A stretch of 64,000 nt of DNA from Rhynchopus sp. YZ270_cl-10 (taxonomy: Eukaryota > Euglenozoa > Diplonemea > Diplonemida > Diplonemidae), in contig OZ037868.1 in the NCBI GenBank assembly GCA_964035575.1, positions 806,001-870,000 of the forward strand, given 5' to 3'. This document shows positions 1 to 9,902 of this stretch, in pieces. Each line of letters opens with the position of its first letter. The stretch's first letter is position 1. Under the pieces are notes generated by a model. The model made no database searches. It saw only the letters and a list, made by a program, of their open reading frames with translations, and had not been told where the DNA came from. A program made the translations under genes and the position numbers.

Positions 1-75
1 CCTTTCCGTTCGACTGATGTGCAGGGTTAGAGCAGATCCCTCTCTCTCCCTCCCTCCTTTGGCAACCCTTCTGTT

Positions 76-2394
76 TCACACATCAAACCCTACCTGGGGT
101 ACTGAGTTTCGTAGGGCACAGAGACGCTGTGTTTCCTCTTCATCAGAGAGACGGACGGTTGCCTGCAGGTTTGTGTTGTGGCGGAACTGCGCAAAGTGTG
201 TGGGTGTTGTGTCGAGGGGCCAGCCCACCGCAGCACAGACGCTGTATGTGTACCCTACAATGAGTGCAAGAGATGCGGGTATCGCTATGGTGGCAACTGA
301 GCTGTTCACGACTGAAGCCTGCAAGGGTGCCGACACACCGTCCAACGAAACAACCCCGTCTGTGCAGTGTGTTGCAAGACCTGGTCGTGAGGTATGAACA
401 TCAGGTGTCGTTGTCTGCAGGGTCACCCACATTGGACCACCGAACCCCGACCCAAGCAGCACCACAGTGGCTGCCTGGCCAAAGACCAACGTGCTGTGCT
501 GCCGCAGCACGCCCTCAACAAGCAGACGCCCCGCCCAGTCCCCCACACCGCCCGCAGGGGGCTCGAAGATCTGGTCCCCCTTCTCTCTGCTCTCGGGGCG
601 GTAAACGCCGCCGTTGTTAAACGCAATCGGCTCAGCTGGGCGCGAGCATACAAAGTGGAAGTGTAAATAGCAATCTACCGGAACCCACATATCTGCCCCA
701 CCAGTGTTGCCTGTCTGCCCTGCCTTATGAAGGATAAGGCAGTCAGGTGTGGTCAACGGTGACCTGCCGGATCCAAGCCGTTCGTAGTCCTCATGAAATG
801 CTTGGAAACGGTGTGCCAGCCCGGTAGGCGGCAGGGACGCACCCGAGTGGATTGCAGCGGATGTGTCTGGGTGTGTGAAGTAGTTCGCGTTGCCTGTCTC
901 ATCCTGCCCCTTCTCAAGGCTCAGCCACGTCGCACCACCTTCCGGCAAGATGTTCAATAAAAAGCGCTGTGTGACCGCGTCCGGTACCCACGGGAGCTCG
1001 GCCCCTCCACCCTGCGCGGCACAGATCCGCTGTGCCTCGAACTTTGTCGCACGCTTAACCGTCACCCGCCCTGTGGGTCCGTCCGCCTGCTCGGGGTATT
1101 GTCGCGTCTCAATGGTGGGGTCCCCAGTAGAGGGAAAGCTGTCCTCCACAAAGAGCTTGTAGCACATATCGTTGTGAGGGTTGTGTGTCCACCCGTAGCT
1201 GCAGTTGCGTTGCGAGGCGACGTCTGAGAACAGCGTGTAGTCCTCCGTACCCACGTCCCCGTCAAAGTCGACGCACAGCTTCATGGTATCGGCAGTTGCG
1301 TTGTCGCGCGGGATGAGGAGGAGAAACGAATGCGTTGCGTGTGTGTCATAGCGCCCTGCAGGGTGCTGTGAATGGAAGGTGCACATAGCAGGGTGCGCGG
1401 TGTCGTGCAGGTTGGTGTACTCAGCAGTTCTGCATGCAGGGAGGGAGAGGCAGAGCAGCGCACACTCCTGCATGTTTGTCACGTTGTGCTTCACAGCCAT
1501 CGGCACAACTCTGTCGTGGGTGTCCTGGAAGAACGCCCCATTAATGATGCAAGCATCGGCACCAGACGCACTCCACCCTGTGTCGTCTTTGCGCTGTGCA
1601 AACTTCAGGCACTCCCCTGGACAGCGCGCCTGCAGCGCAGCAACACCACCCGCACCCGATAAGGGACGTGAGAAGCTGCCGAGCTGCTCACTGAACACAT
1701 GTGGGGTGGCGCACAGGGGCTGCTGCGACGTGGCAGTCAGCAACGCAACAAAGATGCCCACATCGGAAGTGTTCCGCACAGTGTCGGACACCTCTGCAGA
1801 CACAGCAGGGTGTGTGTACGGGTCGGCTACGGACAGCAGCTTGCATGTCGCCGTGCCTGGGTGGTAGAAGGCAGACTCGCAGCCCTCCATACAGCGTTCT
1901 GCACAGTCCGTCACGTTCATTGCGTACGATGTGTTCAGGACAAGACTTGCTTGCGGCGCTGTCTGCAGCGCACCACACGAAGCTACTGCAGCAGGGCAAC
2001 ACACGCTGTCGCCCAAGGAAACGATGCTCGCTGCCGTCACTGCAGCATCGCCACAGAGAACACGCACGTCAGATGCGTGGGGTACGGTGGCGAGAAGCGT
2101 CCCGCCCAGCTCTTCGTACGTCTGCCCGACTGTGATGAGGAAGTGGCATGTGTTTTCCTCTAGGCTGTACATCACACCCCGACAGAGGGCATGGTTGACA
2201 CACGCAGCCGTGCACGCCTCCTTTGTTCCAAAGTACTTCGCATGCCCAACCACCCCTCCCCACGTCGCACCACACCGATACTCCACATCAAGACTACACG
2301 CCCCATGCGCATACTGAACAACACTAAAAACACAGAACAGCACTGCAATCAACATGTCTCTGTGTGCATATCCTGTTCGGTGTGTTTTATTCAT
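76..2394 (-). CDS. Secreted PAN/Apple and C-type lectin protein
   Basis: An intronless 772-residue frame begins at an ATG at 2394; a second ATG 13 codons in lies directly before the hydrophobic stretch and could also be used. Residues about 14-31 form a signal peptide (LIAVLFCVFSVV core). Three cysteine-rich PAN/Apple-like segments follow, at about 33-88, 139-187 and 282-345, each with the spaced Cys pattern of that family. A C-type lectin-like domain spans about 398-585, starting CSYGW and ending FVCSRP. The last 170 residues include an Ig/TIG-like stretch with no firm match. There is no transmembrane segment, so the product is probably secreted. PAN and lectin folds bind glycans or proteins at the cell surface; the ligand is not inferable. 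On the coding strand a pyrimidine-rich tract and AG lie 9 nt before the ATG. Domain calls come from visible cysteine patterns, not a profile search. Confidence 0.8.
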   Translation of the reverse strand: MNKTHRTGYAHRDMLIAVLFCVFSVVQYAHGACSLDVEYRCGATWGGVVGHAKYFGTKEACTAACVNHALCRGVMYSLEENTCHFLITVGQTYEELGGTLLATVPHASDVRVLCGDAAVTAASIVSLGDSVCCPAAVASCGALQTAPQASLVLNTSYAMNVTDCAERCMEGCESAFYHPGTATCKLLSVADPYTHPAVSAEVSDTVRNTSDVGIFVALLTATSQQPLCATPHVFSEQLGSFSRPLSGAGGVAALQARCPGECLKFAQRKDDTGWSASGADACIINGAFFQDTHDRVVPMAVKHNVTNMQECALLCLSLPACRTAEYTNLHDTAHPAMCTFHSQHPAGRYDTHATHSFLLLIPRDNATADTMKLCVDFDGDVGTEDYTLFSDVASQRNCSYGWTHNPHNDMCYKLFVEDSFPSTGDPTIETRQYPEQADGPTGRVTVKRATKFEAQRICAAQGGGAELPWVPDAVTQRFLLNILPEGGATWLSLEKGQDETGNANYFTHPDTSAAIHSGASLPPTGLAHRFQAFHEDYERLGSGRSPLTTPDCLILHKAGQTGNTGGADMWVPVDCYLHFHFVCSRPAEPIAFNNGGVYRPESREKGDQIFEPPAGGVGDWAGRLLVEGVLRQHSTLVFGQAATVVLLGSGFGGPMWVTLQTTTPDVHTSRPGLATHCTDGVVSLDGVSAPLQASVVNSSVATIAIPASLALIVGYTYSVCAAVGWPLDTTPTHFAQFRHNTNLQATVRLSDEEETQRLCALRNSVPQVGFDV

Positions 2395-2908
2395 TTATTC
2401 GACCTATAATAGGGGTACCGGGGGTGGAGGGTCACAACTGTGTGGCAAAGGGGTTGGAAACATTTTTTTTCGGTAGTTATTTTTCTCCTTATTGTTGTGC
2501 TTAGAGCACAACCCTTTTTTTTGACTATCCGACCTTGCAGCTCTATTCATGGACGGAGACGGCAGACTTCTTCGAGACTTCACAGAGAGTGTATCCTGTA
2601 ACGCCAAGCTCCTTCACTTTTACAGTCTCCGCAGCAGAATCGGTGGCAGTAATTCTCAGTGCATTTGTACTGACAATGATTTCCATTCCGTCACATGCGC
2701 ACCTACAAAGCCATCTCCTAGAGGTGCACACCCCAAACGCAGATCTGGCTGACCCCATTCTCCAACTCTGTCCCCCTGGGATCCAACATTGCCTGTAAGT
2801 CCTTCAACCCGGTTCCTCCAAATCATCGGTACAATCATCTTCATAATAGAGGATCCTTTGTACAGGTCCAGCCTCGAATTAGTGCCGTTAACTAGAATCA
2901 ACCTTCTC
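2395..2908. other. Intergenic, upstream of the lectin gene
   Basis: I see no convincing gene here. Short frames on both strands have no recognisable motif. The stretch nearest 2395 would be the 5' leader of the lectin gene: read on the minus strand it holds C/T-rich sequence followed by AG close to the ATG. T-rich runs at about 2461-2520 are plain low complexity. Confidence 0.5.
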
Positions 2909-3463
2909 TCATTCACATTCACCGTGCTTTGAAGCGTTGCTGTTAGCTGAATCGTCATCTGAGCACGGCTCAGAGACTGCATCGCGTTTCCTTTTCCGCG
3001 ACACCCGTCGCAACCTATTCTTCAGCCTCAATCCTACCTGCTTCTCCCGCTCTGCAATCCGCTTCTCCCTCAGTGCGATCCGCTTCATCACGACTGCGTA
3101 GTGATAAGAATCTGTGACACTAGATATAAAATAAGAACCAGGTTACACTATGCTGTGCATGACTACAAACTTTACAACCTCTACACACATGAAGCTAATG
3201 GGTGATGCAAGAAAAGAAAAATAAAGAGAGTTGCAAAGCAAGTGACATACCTCTGTCTCATAATCTAGATTCCCGAGCTTTCTATCAGCAGTCGCATCAT
3301 CGGTCACATCATAAACATTTTTAGCATGCAAGTCTTCTGAGGACGCTTTGCCCACTTTGTACTTCTGGACAACCAGAAACTGACGTTTGAGATCCCATTC
3401 CCTTGCCTCCAGCGCAGCCAAGGAGGCTCGGGTTCGTGCAAGATCAGATCCCCCCGCTTCCAT
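2909..3463 (-). CDS. Possible small two-exon gene, coiled coil and basic
   Basis: Two minus-strand frames lie in series. The first starts with ATG at 3463 and encodes a charged, helix-prone segment (TRASLAALEAREWDLKRQF) running to YETE. It then meets GAG|GTATGT near 3251, which resembles a splice donor. The second, ending at 2909, encodes a Lys/Arg-rich helix (REKRIAEREKQVGLRLK) with a nuclear-localisation-like RKRKR and an acidic/serine tail. Candidate AG acceptors exist near 3095, but none that I checked by eye keeps the frame, so the gene model is unresolved. No family is recognised. It could be a small nuclear protein or a decayed transposon accessory protein. Confidence 0.35.
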
Positions 3464-4690
3464 TAAAAAATTATGCCTTCGTAATGGACTGGAGAGTGTG
3501 GGATATTAGAAACACAAAATACATTCTCTAAAAAGGGGTCGGTAGAGGGTGGAGTCAAACTCTGGCATCCCCTCCCCGCGTGAAATCAAGTGCATTTTAT
3601 TTAATCAAATCAATAGTTATTATCTCATGAGGAAAAGTAGACTTTTCTTCACTGAGGTGAATAAACGTCCACTTTTCCTTGGGATATGTAATTTTATCTC
3701 ACTGATGAAATAGTCGAGGTGCATTTTTGAGATTTACCAGCAAAAGTGGGTGACGTATTATGTGACAAAAGATGGAGAGTTTTGAAAATATAACATAAAG
3801 TGTTCTTCCTTCAGTGATGAGGTGCGCGTTACGCCGGAGGCCGTGAATTTTTGCCCCGTGATGAGTTTTCGGAATTTTTGTTGGTTTTGTGTTGATTTTT
3901 TGGTCTGAAACAGGGGGGTGAAGAAAAGTAGTCGTTTTTACTTTATTTAATACAGAAGGCCTCTTGCGCAAAGTCGCAAGGGCGATGGGCGTCCGACCTG
4001 CAAAGACACATGGCGGTGCGCATACGGCAGCTTTCCGGTACCGGTATGTCCCCTAGATACCACGTTCTCAAGGAACATGGGACCCTTGTTGTTTTGCATG
4101 TGTACCTTACCTTGGCATTCAGGGGTTCAAGAAATGTTGTGGGGGAAGAAAAAAAAAGGTAAAAGATGACCCTAAGCCTCTCGTGCTTGTTGTTAGGGAT
4201 GATGTCATCACCCCAGCCAGTGTAATTTTGGTTCATGTAGTGTTCAAGTATAAAATAAAGAAACAACGTGTATGGGGCCTTCGAGGGACGGTATCAGCAA
4301 TCCCTGCTAAATTATTGATGAGGTCTGTCACCTGGAAAGGTGCAACAGAGAAACAACGTACATGGAGGGGGTCTCTCGATATATATAAGAGCCAAAAGCA
4401 AAAAAACACAATTCCGAATAAAAACCCCTACCACCCCATTCTTTTATTTTTTGGAAAAACACTATGCGAAGGTAACGTACGGAGGGTGAAACCGGGGAAA
4501 CACAAAAAATCCTGATGGAGTGAATCATTTTTAGTGAGTTTCACCTGCTACCCTCTTCCAACCTTGCAGATGCAAGTGGACAATAAACATGAAGGACGCG
4601 AAGCCTATATATAATCGAGAGACCCCCAAGACGCGGCAGAGCTGCTTAAACACGTTTACTAGGGGGGTGAAGGGATGGGGGTACTGACTC
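3464..4690. other. AT-rich intergenic region
   Basis: About 1.2 kb without a supportable gene lies between the small frame and the 3' end of the receptor gene. It contains AT-rich and T-rich low complexity, a locally repeated phrase around 3640-3690, and the inverted-repeat structure annotated separately at 4366-4629. Confidence 0.5.
4366..4629. repeat. Short inverted-repeat (MITE-like) structure
   Basis: The left arm GGGGTCTCTCGATATATATA and the right arm, read in reverse complement, match over about 20 bases with one extra T. The arms are about 240 bp apart. No clear target duplication is seen. It is either a small non-autonomous DNA element or a chance hairpin. AT-rich sequence with an AATAAA-like motif lies between the arms. 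Confidence 0.35.
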
Positions 4691-7600
4691 TCAGTGGTAG
4701 GTGATGGTTTCGGGAGTGTAGTGCTTCTCCATGACTGCTTCCTTCACCTTTTTCAACACCGACTCGGGGACGTGCTGATGCTGCTCGATACTGTAGTCCG
4801 CTGGGACGGCATCCCAGTTGTTCCTCACAATGTGTGTAACAAACTTGTTCCACTTTCGGTTGACGTCTCCCGCCTCCCTCTCTGCGAGCTGGTACATCCA
4901 CTCGTCTTCTGCTGAATCCAACACAGAGGCTATCACGAAGATGCGGGTTCCCGAAAGTTCTCTCTTTGGGTAATCCACTGCAGCCACCAGCATACAGCTC
5001 ATTTGTCCCAGTGTGGCATCGAACACGTCGTTGTCTGCAACAGGGCTGAATCCGTGTGCGCTTCCGTACCTCTCCAAGGCGTACAGCCAGCTCACAATGG
5101 ACCCAATGACAGTGAACTTCTTCATTCCCGTCACGCCCAAGTTCCCGACCTTGCACGCACCCGTCACAATTGCGCACGTCAGCGTGGGCTTCCCTGACTT
5201 CTCGTTTGCAACGCTCACACGCTTCAGCTCGAGGGCAACCTTTGCGGCACAAGCAGCGTGTCCTCCACAGTTACGCACAGCATTGAAGGATCCCATCACC
5301 TTGTCCCCCGCAAACGTGTCTGCAATAGCACGTCCTGCCGCAAACGCCCCCAACACACTCGTCAGGTACTCGGAGTGCATGGCAATCAGAGTCGCATCGG
5401 AACCCTTTTCCGTGATGGTGTGCATCTGCGTCATGTTCACGAGGCACAGCGACACCTTCTTCTTCACCAGTGACACACTGGTCGCATCTGAGGCAAGCTT
5501 CGATCGTGCCAGCGACGAGTGGCCCGATTGAGACAAATGCATGCTGCTTGTAATGGTACGACACGATTCAGTCAACCTCGACGCTGAACCATCAGAATCT
5601 GAGTTGTCCTGCTCCTCGCTCGCATCCTCAAGCGCGTGGATGAGGGACTGTGGCATGAAGTTCCTGAACTGCTTGATGTTGTCAACCATCTGGTCCATGG
5701 CCTTCCCCATCACGTTCAGCTCCTGGATCAACACCTTCTTCGACGACACCTCCTCCAGACGCATCATCGCAACAGACTTCATGTTCTCCGCAAAAGACGC
5801 AAACGGGGACGTGATCATCCTGTTGAACACCAGGAACAGCAGCACAGCAACCAGGCAGATCACCACCACCACAAGCACAGTCACAGCCAGCTTCCGCTCC
5901 AGCTCCTTGTCGATGTTCTCGTTCTGGATCGACAGAATCATGTTGCTCCGCGCCGTTGCATTGTCCACCTCACGCGTTATGTCGCTCAAAGGCACAAGGG
6001 CACCGACGAGGTACGAGCCCAAGTGGTCATTCAGAGTGTCGAAGTTAGCCATCCACGTCCTGCTCCCCACAAAGATCGGGTCCCCACCAGGCTTCCCGTT
6101 GTTGTACAGCTGCAGCACATCCTCCTGTGTCAACGCCTTCTTCACAACCTGGAACTCGTCCATCCGCCCCTTGTAGTGCAGCCCGATCTGCATCGGCTCC
6201 CCCGTGTACGGGAGGAACATCGTCTCCACAAGCCCAGGCATCTCCCCACTCGACATCGGAACACCGTTCATGTACACCACACATGTCTTCGCCACAAAGT
6301 TCACAACAGCAGCCAGATGCACCCACTGGCCACCCCTCAGACCACCCTTGATCGGCTTTGCCCAGCACCCGTACCGCAGGAGCGCAATCCTCAGCTCCCC
6401 GTTCGCGTACCAGCGGATTGCAGAATCTCCGATCTGCGTGTCGGAGAAGATGCGCGGTGACGTCGGGCTGCTGTCACCCTCGTTCATGTCCACGTCAGGG
6501 CGGATGAACACCGACAGCGTGTAGTCGTGGTATCTGAAGAAGGGGTCCCTGTGAACCCACGTCTTCTGTGTCAGGTCAGAACTGTTCCGCAGCGTGTACA
6601 CCGCAGACCCAGATACCCCAGGCACAGGGTGCGGCGCCGTCAGCTTGTACTCCTGAGACTCCTGCTGTGCCACACGTGCCACACGTGTCGTCAGGTACGT
6701 GTGCACCAGCAGGGGTGCAGAGCCGGAGAACACCCCGACCTGATTGAAGTCACCATCCGACGTCGTCTGCACCCCTGCCCCAACAACGTCCCAGTTCTCC
6801 TTCGACGCGTCCTTGATCCCACCCTCAAAGTTCACCAGCAGAAGCGTGCGCGAGTTCCCGTGTGTGTCGTAGTGGTCCTTCTGGTCAAACGAAAACAGTG
6901 CCGGCCCCGTCGCGGACGACGAGGCACCACGCAGCACCAGGCCCCCGTGTTCCGTCCGCCACTTGTTCGCAATTGCGTTCAGTGGAATCAGCGAAGTTGT
7001 GTCCACAGTCTCCAGCTTGAACCCAAACTGCAGTGTCTCGTCGCGCTCTGTGTTCGTCGGCCCGAAGATCTCCCCGTACACCTCGCTTGTGTAGAAGGTG
7101 TTGGCCACGTCGTTGCTCGCAATGATGTTCCCTGTCGTCTGGTCTAGCACCACCAGAGTCGCATTCTCTCCAAACTTCACTGATCTGTCCCACGTCCCCA
7201 TGCTTTTTTTCAGCTTGCGCGACAGCTCCGCAAGACCTCTGCTGCAAAACACAATCCCATCAGTCGTTTGGTCCCCTCCCGTTGCCTTTGAGAAGAGGAA
7301 GTACGACGTCATGACCGGCGACCGCAAGAAGCGTGAGTACGTGTACGACTGCACGGAGTCGATGACAATTTTTCTCTTGCCCGCAGCAGCTTCCGCTGCG
7401 TGCCAAGTGAACGCATCCGTCGGAAGCTTGTTGCTGAACGCCCAGTGCAGCGGGTTCCACAGGGCTTTTGGCACGTTCGGACCTTTGTCGTTCACAGCAG
7501 GCCTGCCAGCTTCAATGGTGTTCTGCATAATACCAAAGTTGTCTGCGCTGTTTGTGTCGAAGATGGTGCGGCCGAGGGCATCCTGCACACGGTAGTCGTT

Positions 7601-9547
7601 CACACGCAGGTCGTCCATGAAGAACCCCTGCTTTGTGACAATCTGGTATTCCCACGCCTCGTCGTTGTAGTGGGGCATTCTCTGTGAACGTTTAAGGTAC
7701 ATAAGTGGGAGGCGTTTCTTCTCAAAGGTTGCGAATGTTCCGTCGTGGTCCGCCTGAAATAACCCTTTGATGCTGCTCCCTTTGTCGCTTCCTTCCAGAA
7801 GGAACGCATCCAACGTCGAGTATGCAACCTGCACCATCTGTCCCATCACCTGCGCCGCCATTGAATCCACGTTCCCCTTGTTCCGCCCAGACGCGTACAT
7901 CATTGCCTTGTCGGCGTTCGCCTTCGACGTGTCGAGTGAGTCCCGTCCAGCCTTGTTCGTCAGTGCAAACGTGGCCAGTGCAAGCACAACCAGCAGCACC
8001 ACCGACAGCGTTGTCGACATAACCTCCAGCGGCACACCAGGCCCAGACAGCCCAGACTGGCGTGTCAGCGCAAAGTGAACAAACAGCACAATCAGCAGAA
8101 GCGGGATCAGAATCACAGACACAACGAACCCCGCCTCAGACGTCACCTCATCCGTGTCCTCCTCAGGGATGGGCTCCACCGGCTCCACCTTCACCGTCGG
8201 CGCAGGCGTCACCTCGTGCGGGATCAGCACCCCCTTCGCCATCGGGCTCGCACGCTCCCACCCACGGCCGTTCGGGAGAGCCGTCCCCTGCATCATCCAG
8301 TTGATCCAGCGTTCACTGTGCTTCGGCGAAATTGTCCCAATCGGGATCTTGATGTTTTCCTGCGTGCCCTGCAGACGGTTAAGATGCCAGTGGTTTGGCT
8401 TCACCACAACAATCACCCCAGACACACCCGCACGCTGAGCACGCATCACCGATTCGTAGTGCGAGCACGGACCCCCCCAACGCTCCGGCTGGAATGCCAC
8501 CAACTTTCCAGCCAGCCCAGCCCATGACGCGTCGCTGCAGCCGTCATCCGTCATGTACGACCTTGACAGATACACCACGTTCTGTGTCGAAGGGAGGCTC
8601 AGTGTCCCCGTCAGGTAGTTCTCCCTCCGCGCTGGGTTGAAGTCGGGTCCCCACACACACGGCTTGAAGGTCGGGTCACCAACGTCGATCTCCAACGGGC
8701 ACCGCGTGCACATCCTCCGCCGTCCGGTGAACTCCTTGTCACACATACCAGTACCCAGGAACCACCACGGGCAGTCGTCCTCGTCATAGTTCAGCGACAT
8801 GTCCGTCTCCCTGTTGCTGTACACACTGCACGAGTACTCCACCTTGCCCCGCACAGTCGACGTCGCAGCATAGATCTGATCCCCGTGGAACGACTCCAGC
8901 GCATACGCAAGCATGTTTGGGAAGGCCTTCCCGTCACCAGTCATCTTGTACACGTGCCAGTTCCACACATAGTGCTTCCCACGCGACGCAGACATCAGGC
9001 CAATCACAGCCCCAGCCGCAGCAGCATGCGCAAACTGCTGGTTGTACGTGCACGTGCGAAGCCTGTTGTTCACAATCGCTATCTTGCCCGCAAAGTTCTT
9101 CGTCGCCCAGTCTGCAGCGTTGCACCCGTCGTTCTCAGGCACCACAATCTCCAGCTGCTTCCCGTTCAGCGCGTGATTCAGGTCCATGTGCTGGTTCAGC
9201 GAGTAAGGTGCAAACGCGTTGTCGCGCAGGCAGATCACATCCTTCGTCAGCGACGACGGCGAAGACAGCGTGAGCTTGATGGGGCATCCCCCACAGATCT
9301 CAGACCGCGTCTTCCACATCTCCGGGTCGCAGTATGCGTCGTGCAGCTTCGGGTCTGCTTTGATTTCCTTCCACGCTCCGTCAAACTTCATCCGGATCGC
9401 CTCCGCAAACGTCGGCGACACGTAGTAGTGGCACTGCCAGATGTCTGTGTTGCACTCGGGGATGTCTGTGACAACCATTCCTGGCAGCACAGCCATCACA
9501 AGTAGCAGCACCACACCCTCCACACGTGTTCCCCGCATCAGGGTCAT
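4691..9547 (-). CDS. Receptor: PA-PA-TM-TM-Cache(LamG)-TM-HAMP-cyclase-like
   Basis: This intronless 1618-residue protein starts at the ATG at 9547; the frame stays open a few codons further but without ATG. It has a signal peptide (VVLLLVMAVLPGMVV), then two protease-associated (PA) domains at about 125-230 and 310-425. Two membrane helices (about 473-495 and 509-529) are followed by a long extracellular sensor region. A Laminin-G/concanavalin-like domain (about 900-1155, core QWVHLAAVVNFVAKTCVVYM) is inserted before the last Cache strand (GSYLVGALVPLSDI). A third helix (about 1221-1241), a HAMP-like linker and a class III cyclase-like domain (about 1363-1495) follow. In that domain GDKVMGSF and FTVIG are kept. 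The first metal Asp is Asn (LVNMT), and the Asp and Asn/Arg after FTVIG are replaced (SIVSWLYALE). It is therefore probably a degenerate or regulatory cyclase homology domain. A CCCCTTTTTAG tract ends 7 nt before the ATG. Confidence 0.8.
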   Translation of the reverse strand: MTLMRGTRVEGVVLLLVMAVLPGMVVTDIPECNTDIWQCHYYVSPTFAEAIRMKFDGAWKEIKADPKLHDAYCDPEMWKTRSEICGGCPIKLTLSSPSSLTKDVICLRDNAFAPYSLNQHMDLNHALNGKQLEIVVPENDGCNAADWATKNFAGKIAIVNNRLRTCTYNQQFAHAAAAGAVIGLMSASRGKHYVWNWHVYKMTGDGKAFPNMLAYALESFHGDQIYAATSTVRGKVEYSCSVYSNRETDMSLNYDEDDCPWWFLGTGMCDKEFTGRRRMCTRCPLEIDVGDPTFKPCVWGPDFNPARRENYLTGTLSLPSTQNVVYLSRSYMTDDGCSDASWAGLAGKLVAFQPERWGGPCSHYESVMRAQRAGVSGVIVVVKPNHWHLNRLQGTQENIKIPIGTISPKHSERWINWMMQGTALPNGRGWERASPMAKGVLIPHEVTPAPTVKVEPVEPIPEEDTDEVTSEAGFVVSVILIPLLLIVLFVHFALTRQSGLSGPGVPLEVMSTTLSVVLLVVLALATFALTNKAGRDSLDTSKANADKAMMYASGRNKGNVDSMAAQVMGQMVQVAYSTLDAFLLEGSDKGSSIKGLFQADHDGTFATFEKKRLPLMYLKRSQRMPHYNDEAWEYQIVTKQGFFMDDLRVNDYRVQDALGRTIFDTNSADNFGIMQNTIEAGRPAVNDKGPNVPKALWNPLHWAFSNKLPTDAFTWHAAEAAAGKRKIVIDSVQSYTYSRFLRSPVMTSYFLFSKATGGDQTTDGIVFCSRGLAELSRKLKKSMGTWDRSVKFGENATLVVLDQTTGNIIASNDVANTFYTSEVYGEIFGPTNTERDETLQFGFKLETVDTTSLIPLNAIANKWRTEHGGLVLRGASSSATGPALFSFDQKDHYDTHGNSRTLLLVNFEGGIKDASKENWDVVGAGVQTTSDGDFNQVGVFSGSAPLLVHTYLTTRVARVAQQESQEYKLTAPHPVPGVSGSAVYTLRNSSDLTQKTWVHRDPFFRYHDYTLSVFIRPDVDMNEGDSSPTSPRIFSDTQIGDSAIRWYANGELRIALLRYGCWAKPIKGGLRGGQWVHLAAVVNFVAKTCVVYMNGVPMSSGEMPGLVETMFLPYTGEPMQIGLHYKGRMDEFQVVKKALTQEDVLQLYNNGKPGGDPIFVGSRTWMANFDTLNDHLGSYLVGALVPLSDITREVDNATARSNMILSIQNENIDKELERKLAVTVLVVVVICLVAVLLFLVFNRMITSPFASFAENMKSVAMMRLEEVSSKKVLIQELNVMGKAMDQMVDNIKQFRNFMPQSLIHALEDASEEQDNSDSDGSASRLTESCRTITSSMHLSQSGHSSLARSKLASDATSVSLVKKKVSLCLVNMTQMHTITEKGSDATLIAMHSEYLTSVLGAFAAGRAIADTFAGDKVMGSFNAVRNCGGHAACAAKVALELKRVSVANEKSGKPTLTCAIVTGACKVGNLGVTGMKKFTVIGSIVSWLYALERYGSAHGFSPVADNDVFDATLGQMSCMLVAAVDYPKRELSGTRIFVIASVLDSAEDEWMYQLAEREAGDVNRKWNKFVTHIVRNNWDAVPADYSIEQHQHVPESVLKKVKEAVMEKHYTPETITYH

Positions 9548-9902
9548 TGTTTCACTAAAAAGGGGCTTCAAACGTTAGCAACCCAAAATGGTGTCTGGTG
9601 GTGTGTGCGTGTGTTTGTGGAACATCCCTGCTCACGCGTATGTCATGGAATAACGGTAGCCCAAGACGGCGTGTTGGGAAATGCATCTCCATAGGTGTCT
9701 GCAGTGTATGATTTGTACTAAGGATTCAGGAGGAGTTTACAGACTTGCGTGCACCCAGTTGCGAACCGTGACACAACAAAGGAGCAGTGTGAGGAGAGCA
9801 CCCATGAAGAAGTTAAGACACACATTGGCAAACGATGTGACAGAGTACTTTTTGTCGAGCCATGCAAAGTGTGAACAACTCTGCTAAAGGTGGTCAGCAT
9901 AT
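9548..9902. other. Upstream region of the receptor gene
   Basis: No gene is supported here. The part next to 9547 is the likely leader of the receptor gene, with a pyrimidine tract and AG. From about 9903 repeat-derived sequence begins and continues to the end of the window, so this is the edge of the gene island. Confidence 0.5.

Noticed and set aside
264-2317. Plus-strand frames opposite the lectin gene
   Set aside because: Shadows of a high-GC coding strand; no signal or domain, and the minus frame has coherent domains.
8062-8640. Pro/Ser/His-rich plus-strand frames opposite the receptor gene
   Set aside because: Antisense shadows of the coding sequence.
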